Shown one piece after another: positions 34,562-41,466 of a DNA stretch of 52,325 nt. Location of the stretch: NCBI RefSeq assembly GCF_002210345.1, contig NZ_MWQI01000013.1, positions 1 through 52,325 of the forward strand, given 5' to 3'. Each line of letters begins with the position of its first letter. Positions within the stretch are counted from its first letter, which is position 1. Both the position numbers and the translations under genes were made by a program. Source of the DNA: Fibrobacter sp. UWB4. Lineage in GTDB: Bacteria > Fibrobacterota > Fibrobacteria > Fibrobacterales > Fibrobacteraceae. The notes below the pieces were generated by a model, which saw only the letters and a program-made list of their open reading frames with translations, was not told where the DNA came from and did not search any database.

Positions 34562-34634
34562 ATAGCGAGTGTCGCGACGGGGTGCTTGCACACCGGCATG
34601 ACCGAGCATGAGAATGTAGGACACGCAGTGTCCA
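34562..34634. repeat. duplicated element, copy 2 (head plus hairpin)
   Basis: The head (ATAGCGAGTGTCGCGACGGG onward to GTAGGAC) matches copy 1 with about two mismatches. It is followed by hairpin GGACACGCAGTGTCC (about 34619-34633). Confidence 0.7.
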
Positions 34635-34663
34635 AACATTGACGATACTAAAAAAGAGAAAAC

Positions 34664-35341
34664 TTGAGTTACAGAACTAACAAAGCGCAGCAAAATCTTT
34701 TGAACCAGTTCCTTTCGGAACATGGTGTACAGCTGTCCGAAGAGACTCTCGACAAGCTTTACCAGTTTGCAGACTTGGTGGTGGACACCAAGGAATATGG
34801 CAACTTGATTTCAGCAAAGGATTCTGAAAAGTTTTTGAGCAGGCACATCGCCGACTCTCTTGTTCCCTTCGTGTTTATGGGGAAGTCACTGGATCCTTCG
34901 ACTTCGCCTAACGGCTCCGCTCAGGATGACAAACTCCGTTGGGCCGATATGGGCGCTGGTGCGGGTTGCCCGGTTTTCCCGCTCGCGATTGCCATGCCGA
35001 ATGTGCAGTTCTATGCTGTCGAACCGCGCCACATGCGCGTGAACTTTATGCAGATGGTCAAGGAAAAGCTCCACCTGGACAACTTGACCGTCGTCGGCAA
35101 GCGCTTTGAAACTTCCGGTCTCACTGACCTTGACTTTATCAGCTGCCGTGCCCTCTCGACTTTCGAAAACGACTGGGAACGCGCCCAGGCAGGTCTCAAG
35201 CGTGGCGGAACTTTTGTCACGCTGAAGAGCTTCAACAATATTGCCCATTTGGAAAACGATCCGAAAGTGCATATCCAGAAGTATGAACTTCCAGAAGAAG
35301 AACAGGTGTACGCTCTAGTCACCCGAGGTAATAATGAGTAA
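34664..35341 (+). CDS. rsmG: 16S rRNA m7G527 methyltransferase
   Basis: 225 aa, TTG start preceded by AAGAGAAAA. RsmG (GidB) methylates G527 of 16S rRNA using SAM. Visible: YGNLISAKDSEKFLSRHIAD near the N terminus, then the SAM-binding WADMGAGAGCPVFPLAIAMP and VEPRHMRVNFM, and FISCRALS. Between the first helix bundle and the SAM motif, residues about 75-89 (DPSTSPNGSAQDD) are translated from a family I repeat. It overlaps parA by 8 bp; rsmG-parA-parB is the usual oriC-proximal arrangement. Confidence 0.95.
   Translation: MSYRTNKAQQNLLNQFLSEHGVQLSEETLDKLYQFADLVVDTKEYGNLISAKDSEKFLSRHIADSLVPFVFMGKSLDPSTSPNGSAQDDKLRWADMGAGAGCPVFPLAIAMPNVQFYAVEPRHMRVNFMQMVKEKLHLDNLTVVGKRFETSGLTDLDFISCRALSTFENDWERAQAGLKRGGTFVTLKSFNNIAHLENDPKVHIQKYELPEEEQVYALVTRGNNE
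34888..34931 (+). repeat. family I repeat inside rsmG
   Basis: CACTGGATCCTTCGACTTCG, a middle CCTAACGGCTCCG, then CTCAGGATGACA. Read in frame on the plus strand as LDPSTSPNGSAQDD. Confidence 0.75.
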
Positions 35342-36119
35342 AATTATCGCCATATGCAACCAAAAAGGTGGCGTCGGTAAAACTACAACGGCCGTGAACT
35401 TGGCCGCGAGTTTTGCAGCCCTTGAAAAGAAGACACTTCTTTTAGACATGGACCCGCAGGGTAATGCCTCTCAAGGTCTCGGTTTCATGGAATCCCAGGA
35501 TATGGATATCCACGAAATTCTGGACATGGCTGGTAATCCGGACAATCTCACGCTCGAAAACATCAAGCCCGCCATCTTGGACACGTCGCTTGAATACCTC
35601 AAGGTCATCACTTCTGGACCTGACCTCGCTGTCATGGAAATTGAACTTGTCAACGCCATGAGCCGCGAACGCAGACTCGAACGCGTGATGAACGTTCTCA
35701 AGCAGGAGTTCGATTTCATCATCATCGACGCTCCTCCGAGCCTGAACTTACTCACAATTAATACACTGACGGCCGCAACGAGTGTGCTCATTCCGGTGCA
35801 GTGTGAATATTATGCATTGCAGGGTATGACCGAACTTTTCAAGACCATCCGTGAAGTCCAGAAAAATCTGAACTCCAACTTGAAAATCGAAGGCGCCCTC
35901 CTCACGATGTACGATTCCCGTCTGAGCCTTTCGAAGCAGGTTGCTGAAGAAGTTCGCGAAAACTTGAGCGACACCGTTTTCCAGACGATGATTCCGCGCA
36001 ACGTGAAACTCTCCGAAGCTCCGTCTCACGGAAAGCCGGTCATTCTTTACGATGTGCAGAGCACAGGTTCGCAGTCGTACATGAAGCTCGCCGAGGAAAT
36101 ATTGAATAAGGAAAAGTGA
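35334..36119 (+). CDS. parA: chromosome-partitioning ATPase ParA (Soj)
   Basis: 261 aa, cytoplasmic Walker-type ATPase. AICNQKGGVGKTTTAVNLAA near residue 6 is the deviant Walker A, LLLDMDPQGNASQGLG is the A' motif, and FIIIDAPPSLNLLT is Walker B. No N-terminal HTH, so it is of the chromosomal Soj type. It binds nucleoid DNA and is stimulated by ParB at parS to move origins apart. Starts within the rsmG 3' end; parB follows after a repeat-filled 174-bp gap. Confidence 0.97.
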   Translation: MSKIIAICNQKGGVGKTTTAVNLAASFAALEKKTLLLDMDPQGNASQGLGFMESQDMDIHEILDMAGNPDNLTLENIKPAILDTSLEYLKVITSGPDLAVMEIELVNAMSRERRLERVMNVLKQEFDFIIIDAPPSLNLLTINTLTAATSVLIPVQCEYYALQGMTELFKTIREVQKNLNSNLKIEGALLTMYDSRLSLSKQVAEEVRENLSDTVFQTMIPRNVKLSEAPSHGKPVILYDVQSTGSQSYMKLAEEILNKEK

Positions 36120-36122
36120 CGA

Positions 36123-36164
36123 AGTCATCCTGACCCTAGAACGAAGTGATAGGGGAAGGATCCA
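36123..36164 (-). repeat. family I repeat, copy 9 (reverse orientation)
   Basis: GTCATCCTGACCC...GGAAGGATCCAGG. It faces copy 10 head to head across about 12 bp, so the pair could form a large cruciform between parA and parB. Confidence 0.65.
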
Positions 36165-36176
36165 GGCAACAACTTC

Positions 36177-36220
36177 ACTGGATTCTTCGACTTCGCCTAA
36201 CGGCTTCGCTCAGAATGACA
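36177..36220 (+). repeat. family I repeat, copy 10
   Basis: ACTGGATTCTTCGACTTCGC, middle CTAACGGCTTCG, then CTCAGAATGACA. Its loop matches that of the rsmG copy (CGCCTAACGGCT). Confidence 0.7.
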
Positions 36221-36227
36221 CTTGCAT

Positions 36228-36292
36228 AAACTTTTAACTAATAACCATTGACTACTAACTATTGACTAGTAACTAATAACTAGGAACTAAAA
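36228..36292. repeat. family II heptad arm before parB
   Basis: Repeated units ACTAATA/ACCATTG/ACTACTA/ACTATTG/ACTAGTA/ACTAATA/ACTAGGA run up to the parB start codon. The last unit (ACTAGGA) seems to supply the parB ribosome site (AGGA). Confidence 0.65.
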
Positions 36293-36293
36293 A

Positions 36294-37295
36294 ATGGGTA
36301 AACAAGCACTTGGTCGCGGTCTCTCTGCAATTTTTAAGGCACACGATGTTCTCGGCAACTCTGTCGATAACGCTATCAACAATTCCGCAGCTCCAGAAAA
36401 TGCTGCGACGGACAATCAGAAAATTGTCGAAATCAACATCGACTTGATCGACCCGAACCCGTTCCAGCCGCGTAAGTTCTTCGACGACGATGAACTTGTC
36501 GAACTTGCTGAAACCATCGAAAAGCACGGACTTATCCAGCCGATCGCTGTCCGCAAGGTGGGCGACCGTTACCAGATCATCAGCGGTGAACGCCGTACCC
36601 GTGCATCAAAGCTTGCCAACTGCCAGACCATCAAGGCCCAGATTTACGAAAATCTCGACGACAAGACCATGAGCGAATGGGCTTTGATCGAGAACATTCA
36701 GCGTGTGGACCTGAACCCGATCGAAGTGGCGCAGTCTTACCAGCAGTTGATCGACAACCATAACTATACACACGACGACTTGGCCAAGACGGTCGGCAAG
36801 TCCCGTTCCGCCATCACGAACGCACTTCGTCTCTTGAAGCTCCCGAACCAGGTTCAGGCCTGGATCCAGGAAGGCAAACTTGCAGGCGGTGCCGCCCGTG
36901 CTCTTTGCAGTGAAAAAATTGCAGACCCGGAAGCTCTTGCAAAGCGTGTCATCGAAGAAGGTTTGAACGTCCGCCAGATCGAAGCGATCGCCCGCGGCGA
37001 AGATCCGTTTGCTCAGACGAGAGACGAGAGCGGAGAAACGAGAGAAGCTGAACCTGAAAATGTCGCAGCCGCTCCCGAAGAAGATGAAATGCCGGAAGTC
37101 CATGGCAGTGAACCGAGACCGAAGATAGAACTCAGCGCCGATCTCAAGAACTTCGAAAACAGGCTCGAAACGTTCTTTGGCACAAAGGTCGCACTCAACC
37201 CGAGCGCCAAGGACCAAACCAAGGGCACCATCGTCATCAACTACTATTCCATGGACGACCTGACAAGAATCCAGGAAATCATGGAAAACCGCTAA
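36294..37295 (+). CDS. parB: chromosome-partitioning protein ParB (Spo0J)
   Basis: 333 aa. N-terminal MGKQALGRGLSAIF is the ParA-stimulating peptide. NPFQPRKFFDD and HGLIQPIAVR followed by ISGERRTRASKLANC form the CTP-binding domain (GERRxRA motif), and YTHDDLAKTVGKSRSAITNALRLL-type sequence is the HTH that reads parS. Residues about 240-252 in the following linker (TRDESGETREAEPE) are encoded by GAGACGA micro-repeats. A C-terminal dimerisation domain ends the protein. It should load on the parS sites listed here and spread as CTP-bound clamps. Confidence 0.96.
   Translation: MGKQALGRGLSAIFKAHDVLGNSVDNAINNSAAPENAATDNQKIVEINIDLIDPNPFQPRKFFDDDELVELAETIEKHGLIQPIAVRKVGDRYQIISGERRTRASKLANCQTIKAQIYENLDDKTMSEWALIENIQRVDLNPIEVAQSYQQLIDNHNYTHDDLAKTVGKSRSAITNALRLLKLPNQVQAWIQEGKLAGGAARALCSEKIADPEALAKRVIEEGLNVRQIEAIARGEDPFAQTRDESGETREAEPENVAAAPEEDEMPEVHGSEPRPKIELSADLKNFENRLETFFGTKVALNPSAKDQTKGTIVINYYSMDDLTRIQEIMENR
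37012..37048. repeat. heptad micro-repeat inside parB
   Basis: GACGAGA-GACGAGA-GCGGAGA-AACGAGA units, translated in frame as TRDESGETRE in the linker between the HTH and the dimerisation domain. Confidence 0.65.
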
Positions 37296-37305
37296 CGGTA
37301 AAATT

Positions 37306-38106
37306 GTGAGTCGTAAGTTCTACACTATCCAGATTATTCCGGAAAACACGACCGGTTCAAAAAAGTACCGCATATCGAGCAAGCAATTTTACTTGTTCCA
37401 TATCGGTCTTGTCCTGGTCGCTATCATCCTCATTTTGTTCATTGTCCACATTGCAAGGATCAACAAGACCCTCATCAGCTACGAAAAGATGCGTGTATAC
37501 AATGCGCAGCTCGTAAAGCAGAACGCAAACTACGAAGAACTCTTCTCGAGACTTGATTCACTGTGGATCATGGAAAACCGAATCCAGAATATTTTTGAAA
37601 CGTTCCTCGAAAACGACTCCAACAAGATCAACAGCATCATCGAGCGCAACCGCTTTGCGCATGTCCCCTCTAGCAAGAACAGTATCGATTTCGAAGGTAT
37701 CCACAACTGGCTCACGACCGACGAAAAAATCCGCCTGGAAAGAATCCCGAACGTGATCCCGGCTGTGGGCATCATCAGCAAGAAGTTCTCTTACGAAAAC
37801 AAGCACCTGGGAATCGACATCTCGGCTCGCAAGGGAAACCCGGTATTTGCATCGGGTAGCGGCAAGGTAACATTCGCGGGCAACAGTGGCGATCTTGGAA
37901 ACACCGTAGTCATTGACCATCAGAACGGATACAAATCCAGCTATTCACATCTCAAAAGCCTAAGGACCCGAAAAGGATCCAATATCACAAAAGGCGACGT
38001 GATTGGATATGTCGGCGACACCGGCAACACGAGTGGTCCGCACTTACACTATTCTATTACCAAGAACAATATACCTCAGGATCCAGAAACCATATTTACA
38101 TACTAG
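37306..38106 (+). CDS. M23-family peptidoglycan endopeptidase
   Basis: 266 aa, GTG start 10 bp after parB. One membrane helix at about residues 30-50, a coiled-coil (55-110), then the LytM/M23 domain from about 145: KHLGIDISARKG gives the HxxxD metal site and GPHLHY the HxH site, so it should be active, cleaving peptide cross-links in the periplasm. Followed 9 bp later by a bactofilin gene; M23-bactofilin pairs control cell shape in other bacteria (for example Csd1/CcmA of Helicobacter). Confidence 0.92.
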   Translation: MSRKFYTIQIIPENTTGSKKYRISSKQFYLFHIGLVLVAIILILFIVHIARINKTLISYEKMRVYNAQLVKQNANYEELFSRLDSLWIMENRIQNIFETFLENDSNKINSIIERNRFAHVPSSKNSIDFEGIHNWLTTDEKIRLERIPNVIPAVGIISKKFSYENKHLGIDISARKGNPVFASGSGKVTFAGNSGDLGNTVVIDHQNGYKSSYSHLKSLRTRKGSNITKGDVIGYVGDTGNTSGPHLHYSITKNNIPQDPETIFTY

Positions 38107-38115
38107 GGGAAAATC

Positions 38116-38460
38116 ATGGCGAGCAAAAACGAACAGGAATTCACCCAAATCGGAAGAAGCGTTCAAGTTAACGGAAGCATTACTGGGAAAACGGATTTGC
38201 GAATCGCCGGAAAAGTTTATGGCAATGTCTCCATAGATGGAGAACTGATTCTGGAAAAATTTGCCCTCATAGAAGGCGACGTCAAATGTGGCGCCGCTAT
38301 TCTTGCAGGTTCCATAAAAGGCGATGTGGATTGCAAGAGAAAACTAGTTCTTCAGGACAACGCGAAAATCATCGGGAACGTAAAGGCAGAACAGCTTATC
38401 ATTAACGAAGGAGCCATCTTCCAGGGTTCCTGTGAAATGTCCACCACTACTATTAAATAA
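38116..38460 (+). CDS. bactofilin (polymer-forming cytoskeletal protein)
   Basis: 114 aa. A right-handed beta-helix made of short hexad-like repeats: GSITGKTDLRIAGKVYGNVS, IDGELILEKFALIEGDVK, AGSIKGDVDCKRKLVLQDNA, IIGNVKAEQLIINEGAIFQG. Bactofilins polymerise without nucleotide and form membrane-associated scaffolds. Directly downstream of parA-parB-M23, so it may connect segregation with cell-wall shaping, as bactofilins that organise ParABS in Myxococcus do (known family fact; the role here is inference). Confidence 0.93.
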   Translation: MASKNEQEFTQIGRSVQVNGSITGKTDLRIAGKVYGNVSIDGELILEKFALIEGDVKCGAAILAGSIKGDVDCKRKLVLQDNAKIIGNVKAEQLIINEGAIFQGSCEMSTTTIK

Positions 38461-38802
38461 TACTAGATATATTTATATATAGGAATTGATAATTAATATA
38501 GTGAATAGTGGATAGAATTTTTACTGTTCGAACGTAACTCTATGATAATCAATGAGATACGAAAATAAGCCAAATGTGGATTAATGTTGAAAATTTAAAA
38601 TCTATTCACTTTCTTCAATGTTGATAGGTGTTGAACCCAAGTTTTCAATGTCAATTCACGAAATGGTCACAAAAGTATGTTGAAGATTGTGTGATGAAGT
38701 TCACAAAAGTACGTTGTTCATCGCAAAAAGTACGAAAAACTGGATAAACTTTTCATTTTTAAGTCTCAATAGCTATATTCTAATAAAGTCTACACAAGCT
38801 GT
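38461..38802. other. AT-rich spacer with three short direct repeats
   Basis: No gene. TCACAAAAGTATGTTG (38667-38682), TCACAAAAGTACGTTG (38701-38716) and TCGCAAAAAGTACGAA (38721-38736) are spaced 34 and 20 bp apart, about 70 bp before the phosphoesterase gene. They could be regulator sites or iteron-like. No DnaA box seen. Confidence 0.5.
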
Positions 38803-39540
38803 ATGGAAAAAAAAGTACTAAAGATAGGTCAAATAACGGACACCCACATCGGTGGTGATGCGAGTCCTGTCCAGGGTATTGACGTTCGCAAGAACTTTCT
38901 TACAGCCTACAATTCCGAGACCATGAAAGGTCTGGACCTTTTGGTGCTATCCGGGGACTTGGCCGACGACGCTTCGCCGGAAGCATATTCCTATATTGCC
39001 GGCATCCTGAAGGACTGCAAAGTCCCTGTCTGCATCATCCCGGGAAACCATGACGACCTCGGTATCATGGAAAGGTATTTTGACCTGGAAGGCAAAATCA
39101 GAAACGGCAAGTGCTATTACCGTTATGATATTGATGGCCGTTCCATTTTTTTCCTGGATAGCGCTGATGGAACTGTTTCGAGTGAACAGCTTTCGTGGCT
39201 CGAAAATGAAACTGCAAAAGTGGATGACGAAGTCTTGCTGTTCATGCACCATCCGCCATGCCATTGCGACCATAAGTTTATGGATTCGAGATATGCGCTG
39301 AAGAACATCGAGGAAGTCCAGACGACGCTTTTGAAGATAGGGAATATCAAGCGTATTTTTGTGGGGCATTACCATAGCGAGATGGAAGAGAGGATTGGAG
39401 ACAAGATTGTGTATGTCACTCCATCGACTCAGATGCAGATCGATCCAAACGCTTCTGACTTTTCCAGGACTCCTAAGGGACCGGGCTGGCGCGTAATTGA
39501 ATGGGGCGAAAATTTCTTAAAAACAAATGTTTATTTTTAG
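38803..39540 (+). CDS. calcineurin-like phosphoesterase (CpdA-like)
   Basis: 245 aa, cytoplasmic. All metallophosphoesterase blocks are present: QITDTHIGG, LVLSGDLADD, IIPGNHDDLG, LFMHHPPCH and VGHYHSEME. The GNHD form and size match 3',5'-cAMP phosphodiesterase CpdA and relatives; a cyclic-nucleotide-binding protein at 4788-5588 makes a cNMP substrate conceivable, but this is inference. Single gene ahead of tRNA-Met. Confidence 0.9.
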   Translation: MEKKVLKIGQITDTHIGGDASPVQGIDVRKNFLTAYNSETMKGLDLLVLSGDLADDASPEAYSYIAGILKDCKVPVCIIPGNHDDLGIMERYFDLEGKIRNGKCYYRYDIDGRSIFFLDSADGTVSSEQLSWLENETAKVDDEVLLFMHHPPCHCDHKFMDSRYALKNIEEVQTTLLKIGNIKRIFVGHYHSEMEERIGDKIVYVTPSTQMQIDPNASDFSRTPKGPGWRVIEWGENFLKTNVYF

Positions 39541-39587
39541 AAGACCCCTTGAATTTCCAAATCACTTTTACTAAATTTGGAGTCAAT

Positions 39588-39659
39588 GGCGGTTTAGCTC
39601 AGCGGTAGAGCACTGGAATCATAATCCATTGGTCCGGGGTTCAAATCCCTGAACCGCTA
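39588..39659 (+). tRNA. tRNA-Met (anticodon CAT)
   Basis: 72 nt cloverleaf: acceptor GGCGGTT/AACCGCT, D arm GCTC...GAGC, anticodon loop ATCATAA with CAT, T arm CGGGG-TTCAAAT-CCCTG, discriminator A. CCA is not encoded. The top pair of the anticodon stem is a C/T mismatch. Elongator Met is most likely; a lysidine-modified Ile-tRNA is an alternative. It lacks the usual initiator features. Confidence 0.92.
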
Positions 39660-39665
39660 TTACAA

Positions 39666-39732
39666 AAAAAAAGAGGCGAGTATGTCAAAAAAAATTCTAG
39701 TAATTTCTCTTTTGGCAATCGCCTCTTTTTTT
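39666..39732 (+). promoter_or_regulatory. long hairpin enclosing the lipoprotein start; T-tract in the coding region
   Basis: AAAAAAAGAGGCGA (39666-39679) and TCGCCTCTTTTTTT (39719-39732) are a perfect 14-bp inverted repeat. The left arm contains the GAGG ribosome site and the loop contains the ATG (39682). The right arm, with its T-run, encodes Ile-Ala-Ser-Phe-Phe. It can act as a terminator for the tRNA transcript and as a lid on translation. Confidence 0.6.
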
Positions 39733-40107
39733 GTTTCCTGCTCTGACAAGCAGCCGGAAGCGAAGCCTGCAAAGCAGGTTGTGCTGCCGCAGTCGCAGCC
39801 GATTGTTCCTGTGCTTCCGTTCATGGCTCCTGCAAAATCCACGATTACCGTCGAAAAGGCTACTACCTATGCAAAGGCAAGCAATGGGCTTGTCGAGCTT
39901 GGCGTGAAGTGGTCTGAACGTATTGACAACGCTAAGGATTTTGAAAAGATCCAGATTCTCAATGCATACAATGTGGCACGTGACCAGCTCTGTGCCCGCG
40001 TAGGCTTGCAGGGCGGCATTGCTGAATTCGACTGGATTACCAATGTGGCCATGAAGAATCCGGAAAACAGGAATGCTTTCGAAAAGGCCGGATTTAAGGT
40101 AAAGTAA
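39682..40107 (+). CDS. small lipoprotein, function unknown
   Basis: 141 aa. The leader MSKKILVISLLAIASFFVSC ends in a lipobox cysteine (VSC). A proline-rich stretch follows (about 25-50), then a helical domain with LVELGVKWSERIDNAKDFEK and YNVARDQLCARVGLQGG. No family recognised. It is 22 bp downstream of tRNA-Met, and its start region is inside the hairpin described at 39666-39732. Own terminator at 40162. Confidence 0.75.
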   Translation: MSKKILVISLLAIASFFVSCSDKQPEAKPAKQVVLPQSQPIVPVLPFMAPAKSTITVEKATTYAKASNGLVELGVKWSERIDNAKDFEKIQILNAYNVARDQLCARVGLQGGIAEFDWITNVAMKNPENRNAFEKAGFKVK

Positions 40108-40146
40108 TTTAGTTAGTTAATAGTTCTAAGTTACTAGTTATTAGAA
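40106..40146. repeat. family II heptad arm after the lipoprotein gene
   Basis: Units TTAGTTA/GTTAATA/GTTCTAA/GTTACTA/GTTATTA, heptad-like, between the stop codon and the terminator. Confidence 0.55.
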
Positions 40147-40161
40147 AAGTTGAATGAAATG

Positions 40162-40183
40162 CCGCGAAAAATCGCGGTTTTTT
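40162..40183 (+). terminator. terminator of the lipoprotein gene
   Basis: CCGCGA pairs with TCGCGG around AAAA, followed by six Ts; it lies just beyond the 3' end of the convergent glycosyltransferase gene. Confidence 0.85.
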
Positions 40184-40185
40184 AT

Positions 40186-41466
40186 TTATTGCTGAAGGCG
40201 CTTATAGACTTCAATCTGGCGTTCGATAATACCGTCCCAGGTGAAGCATTCTTCGATGCGTTTACGGGCGCCGGCGAGGAGTTTCTGGATCAGTGTTGCA
40301 TCTGCTTCGAGACGCTTGAAGGCTTCGGCGAGCGCGACAGGGTCTTTCTCGGGAACGAGAATTCCTGATTTTCCATCGACAACGACATCCGGGATGCCGC
40401 CGACATTGCTTGCGACAATGGGCAGTCCAAGTTCCATCGCTTCGATGAGGACAACTCCGAGTCCTTCGGTGTCACCCTTGTGATCGACGATGGCCGGGAG
40501 CACAAAGACGTTCGCCGTCTTGTATTCGTTTGCGAGATCTTCAGGAGAAAGCTTGCCTGTGAAGATGATATCTGCTGGTTGATTTCCTTGACTGGATCCT
40601 TCGCTTTCGCTCAGGATGACGCTTTGCATTGCTTCGGCTTGCGCTTTAAGCTGTTCGGTCAAGTCGCCGATGCCGACGATGCGGATTTCGAATTTGTCTC
40701 TGGGCAAATGCTTTGCGGCTTCGATGAGGTAGCAGATTCCCTTGCGTTCGATGTGCCGCCCGACAAAGAGAATCTTGAACTTGCCGTTCACTGGATGCGG
40801 AACAATTGTGACTGGATCCTTCGACTTCACTACGTTTCGCTCAGGATGACACGAAGCATTACTCTCGTCTTTATTAGTCTCAAGAGTTGTTCCGTACGGA
40901 CTCCATTCGACGTCCACATTGCGGAGCGCCTTGATTTTTCCGGCAGTGAAACTTGAGTTTGCGAAGATCGCCTGCGCCTGTCCGATGGCGAATTTCAGGA
41001 GCGGCTTGACCCATTTCTTTTTGCGGATGAGCAGGAGTTCTGCCCCGTGGAAATTCAGCACCAGCGGGATTCTAAAAAGCTTTGCTGCGCCAAGCGCGAT
41101 GTAGGCATGCGGGAACGGCCAGTGTGCGTGGATCACGTCGGGGCGCCATTTGCAGCAAATCCTGATGCACTGGAAAAATCCGTTGATGATGTAGGGTATG
41201 GCGAGCAGCTGCAACCACGGCTTGGAGGCCATCTTGCTTGGGGCGCCTTCCTCGTGCGTGAGGATTTCCCAGTTTGCAGGTGCGTATCGGAAACGGTTGA
41301 CGTGTGTGCCGTCTATGTCGTGGCTCTTGAGGCCTTTGTACGCGGGGGCGAGAACCTGTATTTCGACGCCTGCTTTTTTAAGATGTGCGACAGAGGTGCG
41401 CAGCCACGGAACTTCGGCGTCTTCTTGGAATCTGGGGTAGACAGAGCCTATGACGAGGACTTTCAT
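40186..41466 (-). CDS. GT4-family glycosyltransferase
   Basis: 426 aa, GT-B fold. N-terminal Rossmann part with VLVIGSVYPRFQEDAEVPW and HAHWPFPHAYIALGAA; C-terminal part with ILFVGRHIERKGICYLIEAA, IIFTGKLSPEDLANEY and EGLGVVLIEAMELGLPIVAS, the donor-binding E-x7-E region. It transfers a nucleotide-activated sugar, probably to a surface glycan; acceptor unknown. Two family I repeats are translated inside it, at residues about 205-219 and 282-292, both between core strands and so likely loops. Its start overlaps the end of the upstream GGDEF-like gene by 4 bp. Confidence 0.93.
   Translation of the reverse strand: MKVLVIGSVYPRFQEDAEVPWLRTSVAHLKKAGVEIQVLAPAYKGLKSHDIDGTHVNRFRYAPANWEILTHEEGAPSKMASKPWLQLLAIPYIINGFFQCIRICCKWRPDVIHAHWPFPHAYIALGAAKLFRIPLVLNFHGAELLLIRKKKWVKPLLKFAIGQAQAIFANSSFTAGKIKALRNVDVEWSPYGTTLETNKDESNASCHPERNVVKSKDPVTIVPHPVNGKFKILFVGRHIERKGICYLIEAAKHLPRDKFEIRIVGIGDLTEQLKAQAEAMQSVILSESEGSSQGNQPADIIFTGKLSPEDLANEYKTANVFVLPAIVDHKGDTEGLGVVLIEAMELGLPIVASNVGGIPDVVVDGKSGILVPEKDPVALAEAFKRLEADATLIQKLLAGARKRIEECFTWDGIIERQIEVYKRLQQ
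40591..40621 (+). repeat. family I repeat inside the glycosyltransferase gene (first)
   Basis: ACTGGATCCTTCGCTTTCGC then TCAGGATGAC. Read on the minus strand as SVILSESEGSSQ, a different frame from the other copy in this gene. Confidence 0.75.
40811..40851 (+). repeat. family I repeat inside the glycosyltransferase gene (second)
   Basis: ACTGGATCCTTCGACTTCAC, middle TACGTTTCG, then CTCAGGATGACA. Read on the minus strand as SCHPERNVVKSKDPVT. Confidence 0.75.

Larger units (their letters stand above)
34325..34663. other. spacer before rsmG with a DnaA-box-like site and parS
   Basis: No gene. It contains TTATCAACA (34360-34368), one base off a DnaA box. After that come parS site 5 and the second copy of the duplicated element, whose hairpin GGACACGCAGTGTCC ends about 30 bp before the rsmG start. 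Confidence 0.55.

Noticed and set aside
36228-36292. Possible CRISPR array (regularly spaced short units)
   Set aside because: Units are 7 nt, contiguous and degenerate, with no spacers and no cas genes.
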